Below, piece by piece: positions 22,390-33,249 of a stretch of DNA of 64,000 nt (its first letter is position 1; the number at the start of each line of letters is the position of its first letter). The stretch is from Crocodylus rhombifer (Eukaryota; Chordata; Crocodylia; Crocodylidae). The notes beneath the pieces are model-generated. The model searched no databases. It was given only the letters and a program-made list of their open reading frames with translations, and was not told the DNA's origin. A program made the position numbers and the translations under genes. The stretch spans positions 1,057,946-1,121,945 of the forward strand of contig JAVSML010025537.1 in NCBI GenBank assembly GCA_038503035.1, written 5' to 3'.

Positions 22390-23573
22390 TCTTAGAGGAT
22401 CTTTAATAGAATTGGAGATGGTTCCTTCCCTGGGAAAAGAGATTGTTTTCAAAATAAACAAAAATTGTCCCACTCATTTCAAAGGTAAACCCAGCATTGA
22501 AAATCTTTTAGCTACCAAAAAGAGAATGGAAAGAAAGGTTAAAACATTTGAAATGCGAAATACTAAGCAAAGCTTGGTCTTTTAGGAGTTTTATAAAGAA
22601 AAAAAGTTCGATTTTTGATAGTCTTTGATATGGTATTAAAATGCTAACATATGTTCTTTTTTAGGGGCTGGGGCTTGGGGACTGCAGAGGGATTCACTGG
22701 AGATGGGGTGGCCCTGTGGTAGCTTTTGCTGTGTTGTTAAAGTATAATCCTGGTTCTTTGAAACAGAAATAAGACTGACCACAAAAGGGAAGAGGAAAGA
22801 ACAGCAAAGATTAAAAATGCAGTGTCTGTCTCTTGTGCAGACTTTTACTCACTTCTGGAAAAAGACAGGCACGGACCTGGTAAGCATATATCAGCATCGA
22901 GTTGTTTAAGACAAAGCTTTTAACTGTATCTGTGGTCAGAGGCACACAGCAGTGTTGCAAAAAATTGCATCTTGGGTAAATCAGATTCCTTAGTTTTTGT
23001 TTTAGTTTTCTTTTCCTTTTAAAGACAAGGCAGAAAGGAGAGGGTTTAAGAAGAAGAAATAAGGTAAAGACCAAAAGGAATACACAAGGGACAAGGTGTG
23101 AGCAGGAACTTTAATCAGACATTCCAGGTATGATTAGGGTTCACTTGAAGCAGACCAATGCCTTTCAAGAGAAAAAGGCTCAGCAGTATCATGATGGGTC
23201 CCAGGAGATGGTGGATATGGTAGCCATAATAGCACAGCTTGCATCTTTGAGTCTAACTTTTTTCCCTGCATCTGTCAAATTCTGCTTCCTCTTGACTGGA
23301 ACAACACCCAATCCTCTTACTATTTTATCCACCAATTAGGCCTACATTCTCACTTCCATTGATTTCCTGTCTCAGTCTCCTCTTATTTACTAGATAAAGT
23401 CTGAGCAGTATCCTTAGGTTATATTGGTAGGCCTTTTTATTTGAAGAAATTAAGTTTTTTGTTTTTAACTTGTGCTGACTTTTATAAACAATGTTATGTA
23501 TCATACTGAGTTGGACGTTTCTTGCACTAGACTATTTAAAGCATAGGCTTCTACACAACAGACAGGTACCATT
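22390..23573. other. Non-coding DNA, nothing recognised
   Basis: AT-rich sequence with purine-rich patches near 22780-22810 and 23030-23060. I see no coding evidence. Confidence 0.5.
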
Positions 23574-23595
23574 ATGATGATGATGATGATGATGG
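23574..23595. repeat. (ATG)n microsatellite
   Basis: About seven ATG units, followed by 'gtggagagtg'. Confidence 0.9.
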
Positions 23596-23811
23596 TGGAG
23601 AGTGTCTAGTAAATGAGGCAGGAGAATACATGGGATTTCCAAACTTTATTTGCATAATTCACGAAAATAGATTTCTGATCTCATGTCGATTGCTCTCCTG
23701 TTTTGGATTAATCTACTAAACAAAAGCTAGCTGCCTGGAAATTGGTTTGTTGTATCCACATAACATCCAATTTAAAATCAAATTCAGGAAGTGACTGAGG
23801 ATTTTGTAGTA

Positions 23812-24335
23812 CAGGCAGTCCTCAGACTTAGGACACAATTGGTTCCTGAAAACCACGTCTTATGTCAAAACGTTGTAACACGGAACCACTTTTCTCATAA
23901 GAAACACTGTTATAAATGGGGGATTGATTCCTGAACCAAGGCCTGATACCCTATTTTCACCAAAAATACCCCAGAATTTTGTACTTGATCAATTACAGAT
24001 GAGTAATATAGCTATGTTAATGAATTTATATTGTAAATAGCAATCATATTGATTTGGAAGGACTTCTCTGAGGTGAGTGCTGGGCTTTTTGAAAGGCTCT
24101 TGGTTGGACTTTCTGAAGGGTTCTTGGCTGGATTCTTCTCAGGAGTCTTGGCTGCAGGTTTTTCTGGAGTCTTGTCTGCTTTCTTAAAGAAAGTATCCAA
24201 GGAAGTTTGCACAGATGAGAGAGAGGTGACACAATGAACTTGTTTGGTAGCATGGCATTGCATCAGATTAAGCATTGTAAATTGAAACTGGCATTGTAAA
24301 GTTGAAACGGTGTCAATGTATAAACGTTATTTGTT
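23812..24335 (-). mobile_element. Tigger/pogo-like DNA transposon remnant
   Basis: The left end 'caggcagtcctcagactta' follows a TA (23810-23811), and the subterminal 'aattggttcctgaaaacca' is typical of pogo/Tigger termini. The right side carries 'tgtaaagttgaaacgg' words that mirror the left subterminal 'acgttgtaacacgg', but the outermost right repeat is decayed. A minus-strand frame inside encodes a transposase-like C-terminus. The size (about 520 bp against about 2.5 kb for complete Tiggers) shows a large internal deletion. Confidence 0.65.
24012..24275 (-). pseudogene. Transposase C-terminal remnant with PCNA-box-like motif
   Basis: This 87-codon minus-strand frame holds 'QTSLDTFFKK' (24180-24209), a match to the PIP-box pattern Q-x-x-[LIM]-x-x-[FY]-[FY] used to bind PCNA. 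It is followed by a Lys/Pro/Ser-rich tail with repeated TPEK/SPTK-like units. pogo/Tigger transposases are known to carry PCNA-binding motifs near the C-terminus, and the frame lies between Tigger-like termini. DDE catalytic residues and the DNA-binding domain are missing, so it is a fragment. The frame surviving does not by itself show selection. Confidence 0.5.
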
Positions 24336-24820
24336 TCTGAGCCGTAGGCAAGTCAGAAGAAAATGATCCTGAATGTTTATGGATCAGATAAAACACAAGA
24401 TGGAACACCTAATGGTGCTTATTATGAACCACTTTTCTGTGATGTGTAGGCAAAAAAAGCTTCATTAACCTGCAATGGGGCACTGTTTGTTTTCCATTTA
24501 AAAGGAGGAAGGGTAAATGGCCCTTTAAAAGGAACAACTCAGACTGGGAAGCCTTGCCCTGGCAGGATTATAAAGGACAGGCCCAAGTAGAGGTCTGCAC
24601 TGGCAAATGCTGGGCCCAAGAGGCCTGATGCTAGACTAAGGACACTAAAAAGTGTGAAGCAGTGATGAGGGGAGGTAAGGCACTGCAATTTGAAGGAGAA
24701 TATGCAGCTTTGGACATAGGATTTACCTTCCCTTAGGGGCAAGCTGAGAGAGAGGTTTGGACTGAGAGCAAGCTCCTTGGGCTGCAGTGCCAAGTAAGGA
24801 GGAACCTGTGGCAGCTCACC

Positions 24821-24867
24821 AACTGCAAGCTGAGTAATATCACAAAACTGCAAGCTGAGTGATATAT
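24821..24867. repeat. Two-copy tandem repeat
   Basis: 'aactgcaagctgagtaatat' is followed 25 bp later by 'aactgcaagctgagtgatat', one mismatch in 20. Confidence 0.8.
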
Positions 24868-25073
24868 ACGGGATGGCCCAAGCCACCAGGGCTAAAATAT
24901 CTTCAGAATTTCCCAATATCTAGATGACAGATTTCTAGCTCAAAAAAATTGTATGTGAAAGAGGAGAAAAATATATTAAACCTTGTCAACCTGTTGTCAA
25001 ATGTAATGTATTTGTGATGTTGAATGTCATGTAGCATAATGTTGTAACATGAACTGCAACTCCAAGAAGCCTC

Positions 25074-25103
25074 CAAGAGTGATCAAATAGTATGGGCAGC
25101 CTC
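25074..25103. repeat. 30-bp exact duplication of 22201-22230
   Basis: All 30 bases equal 22201-22230, and identity stops exactly at both ends. At this site the insert is bracketed by near-identical words, 'agcctccaagag' (25068-25079) and 'agcctcaagag' (25098-25108). The donor segment begins with caagag and ends with agcctc, so both junctions have microhomology. This fits a two-jump template switch. Confidence 0.85.
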
Positions 25104-25567
25104 AAGAGAAATGCCTCGGAAGAAGCAGAGGAGTTAGGACTGCAAGAAGCAGCAGTAGGACTCAGACCTGGATCTTGGGCAGATGGCAATTAAGGATTTT
25201 ATGGGACCAGAGATTGGTTTGGAGCTCTCCAGAGTTGTGGGAGAGTTTAAGTTTTCGAGTATATATATCACAGTGTTACTATTTTCTACTGATGACCTGT
25301 TCTTGGATGATTTCACCACATTGTCACTGTTTACTTCCTGTTACCCAGATCCTTAGTGTATACACCTTCATGTTTATTTTTGTCTGTCCCCCTCTCCTTA
25401 GCTCATTGGCTTGTGACCCTAAGCCCCAGGAACTTCCCTCGCCTGCTCCCAGTGCTAGTTCCTGGAGCTGTGGAGTTTGGTATGCAGATAAAGAGAAATT
25501 GACTGCAGGACTGAAAATTAGCGACGGGGCAAATGGTCATTTACTTATCATATTATTATGTGCAAAT

Positions 25568-25612
25568 ATAAGTCAATGAAAATAAGTCAATGAAATATAA
25601 GTCAATGAAATG
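25568..25612. repeat. Minisatellite, 14-16 bp unit, 3 copies
   Basis: Three tandem copies of 'ataagtcaatgaaa', the later ones with an extra t or tg. Confidence 0.9.
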
Positions 25613-26030
25613 TAAACTTGGTGCTAGAAAAGGGCCAATTTTAAAAAGTTGAAAACAATATGAACCCAATCAGTTGGGAGAAGAAAAAGGTCATGTAATT
25701 AGGAACCGTTTAGAAGAAAATGCTTGATGCCCTAGATGTCACAATTGGGGTAAAAGTAGCAAATACCAAGTACTAAATCTGGCTTGGGGGGAATGTGAAA
25801 GCAGATTTGTGGATGTGTGAATAATAGTCATATAATATAGAAGAACATAAATTAGAAGCTAGGAATTATATGAAATTGATTTGGGAAAATAACTCCAGGA
25901 GGAATCTATGGCTGGCATAGTTATGGGCAGGAAGTAGGAGCTGTTTAAAATGTACAAAGAACAAAACAGTCATTATAATAATGATTGATGTTGGTCCATT
26001 TAGTAGATGACAATGGTGATATAATTAAAA

Positions 26031-26048
26031 GATGATGATGATGATAAT
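26031..26048. repeat. Short (GAT)n microsatellite
   Basis: Five GAT units then 'aat', just upstream of GC-richer sequence. Confidence 0.85.
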
Positions 26049-26150
26049 AAAGTTATATCAGAAGATGCTGAAATGCTTTTCATTCTAGTAGAATTAAAGG
26101 AGCATGTTCAACAGCAGCTACTAAAGGGTAAAAAATCAGGTCACCAAATG

Positions 26151-26890
26151 AAGTGGATCAGCTGTGGTGTGTCCCACCACGGTTGGTCTCCTTTATTGGG
26201 TGTAACACATTGCCCATTGTGCTGTATTGGGTCACATGTTCTCCTTGCCCAGGGATTTCCCACATCTCTCACTTTCTTGCTGGGACTTGTGCTGGGGCCT
26301 CACAGAGAAGCATAGGTCAGCATGGATCCTGGTACGGGGGGCTGCAGGGGCATGGAGACTCCCTGGCATGCCAGAACCCATGTCGACCTTTGCCTCTGCT
26401 TGGAGCACTGGTTGGTGCAGGATCTGGAGAACTGCCAGCCCTCATGGAGACAGGGGTTATCATGAGTCCTGCTGTGGGGCACTGGGAATTCCCTGGGTGC
26501 TATACTGCCCTGCATCTCCTTGCTAGGACCCATGCTTACTCATGCCTCTGTGTGAAGTACAGGTCATTGCAGGACCAGTGTGGGTCCTAGCATGAAGGCA
26601 TGGTGTGCTGTGCATTCTCTGGGCCCCGTGTCTCCATACCAGGACTAGCATGGCCTATCCTCTCATATGGAGACACACCTCTGGAGATCCTAGGATGTGC
26701 CTCCTTAAGTGGGGAACCCTAACTTTTTCCTTGCTTACAGAAAGGTGTCCTGAGATTCTATGGGGTATGTCTCTGTAAGCAGGAAAAGCCAGGCAAGTAG
26801 TTCCAGGACCTAAGGAGCCCAAAACTGCACTGGAGATCCCTTAAGCCCCTGGACACCTGCCTCCACAGAGTAAAGAAATCTCTGCCACAA
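26151..26890. other. GC-rich segment with imperfect palindrome, probable foldback element
   Basis: Sequence around 26298-26340 ('cacagagaagcataggtcag', 'catggatcctgg') is approximately the reverse complement of sequence around 26515-26560 ('taggacccatgcttactcat', 'gcctctgtgtg'). Composition and structure resemble the foldback cores at 13030-13415 and 14172-14558. I could not define termini or a TSD. Confidence 0.35.
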
Positions 26891-27084
26891 TAAAATGGCA
26901 ATGTTTTAAACTACCTTTAGCCACAGCTATTTGCTTGCCATTTGTGGCACTATAAATGTTTTTATGGCAGCACAAATGTGACATCAGGTGATGTCTGTTT
27001 AGCCATTTTTAACTCAGTAGGTCCATTTGTGCCCCACAATTTAAAAAGAGCTGGCTAGGGAGCTGCCTGGGCTCCTAATGTTGA

Positions 27085-27395
27085 TTTTCAATAACTCCTC
27101 GAACACTGAGGACATTCCAGAAGACTGGAAGAAAGCTAAAAATTTGCCAGTTTTAAAAAGGGTAATGGGATGACCCAGGTAATTATAGGCTTGTCAGCCT
27201 GTCACTGATCCTGGACAAAATAATGGAACACCAGCTATGGTTCTTAACTTATAAAAAATTAAAACAAGGTGATATAATTAATGCCACTGAAGACTGACTT
27301 ATAGAAAATAGATTCTGTCAAATTAACTTGATTTTTTAAAAATGAGAGTATAAACGTGGTTCATAAAGGTTATAGTGTTGTTGTAATATTGTAGC
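27085..27395 (+). mobile_element. Ancient degraded CR1/L3-like RT fragment
   Basis: Interrupted conceptual translation gives 'EDIPEDWKKAK' near 27109-27140, a 'FKKG'-like block near 27160 and 'YRLVSLSLILDKIMEH' near 27185-27230, in the order of the CR1 RT N-terminal motifs. Many stops and frameshifts indicate great age. Boundaries are approximate. Confidence 0.65.
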
Positions 27396-28465
27396 AGGCT
27401 GGTGAATCCCTTTAAAGCTAAGGAGCATGAGACCCATCAGCCTTGTCCAAGTGGCAGGCCTTTTTTGAAGTGGTCAGGTGTTCCCTATACAGGGCTGACA
27501 GACGCTGTTGAAGGCCAGAAGGAAGCTCTGGGAGTTATTGCTTGAGCAAGTGTGGGGGCAAAGGTGGGAGGAATTGATTAGAGTATTGGGAAGCATGTCT
27601 CATAGTCAAGGACTTAGGAGCTCAATCACTTTGGCATTTTTTCAGATGAGTTAAGAAAATTGAGCTCCTGAAGTCCTTTACTGAATGCCGTTCCTGGCTT
27701 TCTTTCAGATGAGCTAAGATGTGACTCGATCACAGTCTGTACTTGCCTGCATGGGGTCAAGACTTTGTGAATGGGCTCCCTGATCTAACAGACAAAAGTG
27801 CATCCAGACCTAATGGCTAGACATTTAAGTCACAAATTTAGCCTAGAAATAATGCCCACAGTTTTGACAGGGAAGTAGAAAAAATCCATCACTGGCAATT
27901 TTTTTAATGAAATGTGCCTGAACACTTCAAGAAGATGAGTTCTAGTTCAAACAGAAATTAATAAAAGGAGTTGAATGAGAATTCAAATGGTCCTTTCCTA
28001 TTTTTCATCTAAGAATGGGGGCTTCATTTACTAAATATAACTGATTTTTGTTTATGCTGGAGCTCCTATCAGTGGTGTGGAAAGACACAAATACTATACT
28101 ATGTTTAACAAGATACTTCCCGGTATAATTTCATTTCATAATACTTTTATAGATTAAAAATATTTGTTAATAAAAGGTGCAACTATCTCAGCTGGGTATG
28201 TATCACACAAATGAGGCAGTGTCTGAATAAGAGGTAGAATCATGGTTCTGTGCCCTGCCCGCCCCCTTTATTCCAAACAGTGAACTGCAATATGAATACA
28301 GCACCCTTTGAAAGGGTTGAGTGGTATATATCATTTCTGCACGCTGATTATTTAATTATTTTCACTGCTCTCTTCCTGTTTTTTTTTTCTGTCTCACACA
28401 CAGAGCTGTGCCTCAGTGGCTTCATCTAGTTTTCAGAAAACAGTTCAGGGATGTATAAACTAGAG
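27396..28465. other. Non-coding DNA with a hairpin
   Basis: No gene. At 27610-27676, 'ggacttaggagctcaat' pairs with 'attgagctcctgaagtcc' (17-bp stem, one bulge, 32-base loop). 'tttcagatgag' is directly repeated near 27640 and 27706. Confidence 0.5.
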
Positions 28466-28567
28466 CAGCAGTTCTCAAACTCTGATAGATTCTTAGCCAC
28501 ACCAATTTAAAACACTACAACCTTAAGTACCACCAGAAATTTTTTTGTCATATAAAGTAGTTATAAT

Positions 28568-29775
28568 CAGGGCTCCTGGTTTTCCCTGATATAAAATCAC
28601 AAATTCTCTGATAAAAACCCCACAAATTATCTAATAACACCCCCCAATCTGTTTTTAAAATTAAAGGCTCCCCACAGCCCCTCCCCCCCTTGGCCCTGCT
28701 CATCTCTCATTTCCCCCACAGCTGGGTTAGTGCCTCTTACTTCCTACCCACAGTCCCTGCTTCCCCAGCTGCCAGTGTTATGGACCTGAGTCCACAGCCC
28801 CCCTGTCCCCACATTCCCCTGGCTCGCTGCCATGGTGTGCACTCCAAAAAGGGGCATGGGGGACTTGTGCCCCCCCCAGATCTGTGCTCAGGGGAGGCAC
28901 GGGCTGTAGGTGCAAACTCCTACCCTGATGCCCTCCCCTGAGGCCTCCATAGCCCGGCAGGTGGCAGTAAATAGCGGGGGCCGCGCAGAGAAGCTGCTAG
29001 CTGCTGTGAGCTTTGCGCTGCCCTGGCAGTGTGCCTCTGGTGCATGGGGCTGCTCTTAGGGGTGCAACCTGGCACTACTGCCCCCAGTGCAGCCTCGTGT
29101 GGAGGAGGCATGTTGCCAGGGCAGCATGGAGCTTACAGCAGTGAGCAGCTTCTCTGCACAGCCCCACTGTGACCTGCTGTGCCAGATCATGCCTGTCAGG
29201 CTGTGGAGACCCTGGGGAGGGCAGCAGGGCAGGAGTCCATGCCTGCAGTTAGTGCTGCCCCTGTGCACAGATCTGGGGGGTGCAGGTCCCCCTTCCCCCC
29301 CCAGGAGTGTGCCCCATGGTTGGAAGCCAACCCCACACCCCTGGATGAGCCACCCGGGGATCCATCCCACTCCCTGCTGGGGCCCTGCAGCCACATGCTG
29401 TGGCCCTGGGCCCCAAGTCCCACATACCGCCCGGCTGGGCAGCAGCCCCAGCCCCAGCTCTGCCCAGCTCCTCCCTCCCTACAGGTGCCTCAATCCCCCT
29501 CCTTCCCCTGCCCACTTACCTGCAGGAACTGCTCTTGCTGTCTGGGGCCATGTGTATTGTAGATGCACTTGGCATCCCCTGTCTCACCACCCTCCTCCTG
29601 CTCCCTCCTAGCTCCCTGCAGGCTGGAACTCTGCCAGCCTGCAGGGAGCTCATTGCAAAACTGGAAAATCTGTGGGTTTCTCCAGTAAAAAGATTAATTC
29701 ACATTTTCTCCAGGAAAAGCTAAAATCTGCTGTTTAGTACTTTTTTCCATGGGAAATGGAAAACCCGGATCCCTG
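28568..29775. mobile_element. Inner GC-rich foldback hAT-like element
   Basis: Termini: left 'cagggctcctggttttcc', right reverse-complemented 'cagggatccgggttttcc' (15 of 18 match). The flanking 8-mers are gttataat (28560-28567) and attataat (29776-29783), 7 of 8. Internally a long imperfect palindrome centres near 29070: 'cagagaagctgctagctgct' near 28985 pairs with 'agcagtgagcagcttctctg' near 29137. Pro/Cys-rich frames here are by-products of GC-rich sequence. A related end on the other strand lies at about 52085-52116. Confidence 0.8.
28830..29325. repeat. Palindromic core of the inner element
   Basis: Left arm about 28830-29045 and right arm about 29090-29325 are reverse complements with indels. 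'cagatctgtgctcagggg' near 28878 pairs with 'cccctgtgcacagatctggg' near 29259. A single strand could form a stem of about 200 bp. Confidence 0.75.
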
Positions 29776-29866
29776 ATTATAATACACCTGTTAACTCATA
29801 CTACTCACAGGTTGTCTGTACCACTGGTGGTATGCGTGCCACAGGTTGGAAACCGCTGAACTAGAG

Positions 29867-31807
29867 GATAGTACTGTTCCCTCTGTCTTCCAGTGTTAGG
29901 TCTGCAAACTAACGAAGAGAGCAAGGTAATACGAGTTTGTGTTTCTCAGTAAGATCAGAAAATAGCTATATGAGTAATAGTATAGAATAGAGAGAATAGT
30001 AATATTCTTCTGCTGGGTTCTAAATGCCTTTGGCATGATTTTATATTGTCAACTAGGGATATTGAACTGTATCCTAGTGATGCCTTATCACATACACAAA
30101 TACCAGTCCCTAATCTGTCCCTTTGTCCCCAAAATGTCGGTAAAAAGAGAGGATCCCCAATGTATTGAAAGTTAACAAAGCTAACAGGGGATATGGACTC
30201 TAATGTTGTGAGGGAACCTGGCTGGCAGTTTCCTTGCCATATTGTGCTGTGAGTTTAAGACCTTTGCTGGTCAGTGACAATGTGGCCTGAGGACATAGTC
30301 AACTGACTCCCCAAATAGGGTACAACTATGAATATGCACAAGGAACAAATCTGTTGAAAAATATGAATAACTTCACATCCTTGGAAGACCTGATTATCAA
30401 AGATTCAGGTGTGAGCATTTCAACCCACTAAAAAAGAGCTTGAATTTGCAATTGCTATGTTTGTACCTATAACCTCAATTTTCTCAAGAATGAAAAAGAT
30501 AATTTTTTGAAATCAAAAACGCTGAGAAGTTTTGCTTTTCAAAATAGACTTTCTTTTTTAATTAAATAGTTTTGCTTTTCATGCGTTAGCTTCAAAATGA
30601 TCCTTATATTACTTGAGTGGAGAACGCGACAACATATTCAAGGAACCTAATTAAGCATAGACACTCAGGCTGAAATTAAAAGCTCATCTTTTGTCCTACA
30701 AGTTTTAAGTAATTGTACACTGCATGTTTTTCATAAGGAACAGCTATTATACACAGACTTAAAAGGTAGACTGGTACTGGCATAAACCACTTAGGAATCA
30801 AATTAAGATGCTATGTGGGATCTGTGTGTGTGTGTGTTGGTGAATGTTCCCAACCCATATCCATTACTCTGTGTGGGAAGGAGGAGGAGAGGGGATGTGT
30901 GCAATGCTGTATCTCAAAGAGTACAGGTAGAAAAATCATGCAATGCCAGTTCTAAATCATCCCTTGAGTAAACTGCTTATGTGTCTTCTTCACTCTCTGG
31001 AAGGATTTTTTAAAAATCTTTTAAGTCTTTTTAGAGGATTTAATTCTTTCAAACTCTTCATCACTAGCATTTTTTTCTTGTCCAAGTGAAGCACTAAGAA
31101 TCTATTTTGATTTTCTTTAGGACGATTGATACTATGGATCTCCTGCTGTGTGAAGAGTGCAGCAGCTCAGTCCCTGTGATGTGTGGCTCACTTTGAACAC
31201 TGATGATAGGCCAGGCTGGGCTGTACCTCTATAGACAGTCTCGATAAAATAGAACAAGATTCAATCAGAACATGCTTTTGAAATTCCCATAACCATGGCA
31301 CCTGGAAAGGTAGGAAGGGTGGGAAGATGAAACGGCATTCCCCAAAATGGGGATTGGTCTAATGTATACGAAAGCTTAGATATAATTAGAGAATGTAAGG
31401 GCTCTATAAATTCTTCCTCCGTTCTATCAAGTGAATTCTTTCCCTAATTCAGCTATCTTATGCTTGCTATCAGTTATGCTATGTAAAATCTTCCTTGGTT
31501 TTTTGACAGAGAGTATCCCTGAGGAAGCAGAGAGAACAAGGTAATACTGCATTATGCTTTAAAAAGTCAACTGCCTGAATGGTATTCAGTGCTTTAGGAT
31601 TACACAACTGTGCATAATACATAAATCTGGACCCAATCCTGCAGTTGGGTTCACTTGGATCTTTATAAGGGGGTGAACAAAGAGAGTGGTTATGACAGCT
31701 GTCAGACTTAGGGTGCAGAGAGATGTAACATTTTTACCAGTATATATTGTTTGAAGCAAAATGTAGCACTTAAGGTGCAGACAGATGTGCTGTTTCCAAA
31801 TGCTACT
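29867..31807. other. Non-coding DNA, nothing recognised apart from one short duplication
   Basis: AT-rich sequence. It has a short (TG)n near 30823-30837 and the exact 28-bp duplication at 31200-31227. No credible coding frame or element termini were found. Confidence 0.5.
31200..31227. repeat. 28-bp exact duplication of 33628-33655
   Basis: Twenty-eight consecutive bases equal 33628-33655, 2.43 kb away in direct orientation, and similarity ends abruptly on both sides. The 33628 copy is part of the right arm of a foldback palindrome, while the 31200 copy lies in unrelated AT-rich DNA. The 33628 copy is therefore the likely donor. Confidence 0.8.
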
Positions 31808-32394
31808 CAGTGGGTGCATCTACATAACACACTTTACTGTGCATTAGACTACTCTAATGTTCAGAAAAGCATCACCATCCACATGTGCATGGCAATTACT
31901 GCACATTAAATTAATCTAATGCATTGTTCGCTAGTACTGATAGATACAGCTACCAGAAAATGAAGCATTTTATAAACTAATGTGCTGTACTGCACATGTA
32001 GAGACTGACTGGGAGCAAATTGCTCAAGGGGCTACAACTGCTGCTTGCCTAAACCCCAATCTGCAGGGAATAGGGGGAGCTGCCTATGGTTCTGGGGGCA
32101 CCTCCCAGCCATGTGGAGCTCGGGGTCAGCTGTAGCCAGTGCTTCCTGACCTACCAGCTGGGGAGGCGGGGCCAATGGTACCCATCCCATACTTATCCTT
32201 CTTCCTTCACCCAGGAAGTGTGAGTGCAGTGGCAGTGGGGCCTGGAGCTTACCTGTGGTGCATGTCCTGTTGCTGAAGAAGAGGTGCCAGGGTGCAGGGC
32301 AGCAGGGACCACTCAGCAGTCCCTGGGCTAGGAACTGCCCTACCACTGCTGAGTGGCCAATAATGTCCCTGGCTGGGCTATCTGGACCCTTGTT

Positions 32395-33247
32395 CCCCTG
32401 CAGCACCTGGTATAACAAGTTCTTTGCCTCCAAATTTCTGAGCAGGGACTGGGACAATTCCCCCAGTAGGATTACAGACAGGCTCAGGGGACACAACACC
32501 ATGCCTAGGGTCAGAGACAATCTAGTTAGGGAACTTTTGGATGGGCTGGATGTGTTTAAATCAGTAGGTCCAGATGCTCTTCATCTGAGGGTACTGAAGG
32601 AATTGGTGGAGGTCATATCAGGGCCCCTGGCACGGCTGTATGAGTGCTCATGGTGCTCTGGCCAGGTCTCAGAATACTGGAAAACAGCCAGTGTGGTCTC
32701 CACTTTCAAGAAGGGGAGAAAGGAGGACCCAGGTAACTAGAGGCCAGTTAGTCTCACTTTGGTCCTTGGGAAGACCTTTGAGAAAATTATCAAGGAGCAC
32801 ATCTGCAGCTGCCCATCATGGGAGGTAATGCTCAGGAGCAACCAACATGGGTTCATTGAGGGCAGATCCTGCCTGACTAACCTGGTTTCTTTTATGACCA
32901 GGTCACAAAGTCCTTGGATGCAGGTGTTGAGGTGGACCTCATCTACCTGGACTTCAAGAAGGCCTTTGGCACTTTCTCACCCCATTCTCATTAAAAAAAA
33001 CTAGGCAACTGCAGCATTGATGCCTACACAGTCAGTCAGATGGGTGGCAAATTGGCTCGATGGTCACACCCAGAGAGTGGTGGTGGATGAGTCATTTTCG
33101 ACCTGGAGGGACATGGGCAGTAGAGTTCCCCAGGGCTTGGTCCTTGGGCCTGTGCTATTCAACATCTTTATCAATGACTTGGAGGCGGGTGTGAAATTTG
33201 ATGATCTGTTCAGGTCCCTTCCAACCCTAGAAACTATGAAACTATAA
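32395..33247 (+). mobile_element. CR1 with a large internal deletion
   Basis: This starts 5'-truncated in the RT N-terminal region and continues to 'ttggaggcgggtgtgaaatt' at about 33200. It then jumps directly to the 3'UTR ('gatgatctgttcaggtccct') and the 'gaaactatgaaactat' tail. Compared with the copy at 479-2512, about 855 bp covering the FADD box and RT C-terminus are missing. Confidence 0.85.
32400..33205 (+). pseudogene. CR1 ORF2 N-terminal RT remnant
   Basis: The RT N-terminal half is read across several frames: 'VGPDALHLRVLKELVEVISG' near 32565-32625, a 'FKKGRKEDPG' block near 32706-32735 followed by a TAG where Tyr is expected (32738-32740), 'SNQHGFIEGRSCLTNLV' near 32836-32890, and 'YLDFKKAF' near 32944 with breaks. 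The catalytic FADD region is deleted, so the product could not reverse-transcribe. Confidence 0.8.
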
Positions 33248-33249
33248 CA

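Larger units (their letters stand above)
24336..26150. other. Non-coding DNA with small repeats
   Basis: No gene is supported. It contains a 25-bp two-copy repeat (24821-24867), a 30-bp duplication from 22201 (25074-25103), a minisatellite (25568-25612) and a short (GAT)n at 26031-26048. Confidence 0.5.
28466..29858. mobile_element. Outer hAT-like element with perfect 8-bp TSD
   Basis: Identical 8-mers, aactagag, flank the element at 28458-28465 and 29859-29866. The left end is 'cagcagttctcaaact'; the right end reverse-complemented is 'cagcggtttccaacct', a Charlie-like hAT terminus. Most of the length is a second element (28568-29775). Without it the outer unit is only about 185 bp: 28466-28567 plus 29776-29858. 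Its halves also fold ('agtaccaccag' left, 'ccactggtggta' right), so it is a small MITE. Confidence 0.85.

Noticed and set aside
29087..29611. 174-codon plus-strand open frame rich in Pro and Cys
   Set aside because: It lies in the GC-rich palindromic core and interior of the inner hAT-like element. Frames are open on several strands at once, typical of high-GC sequence.
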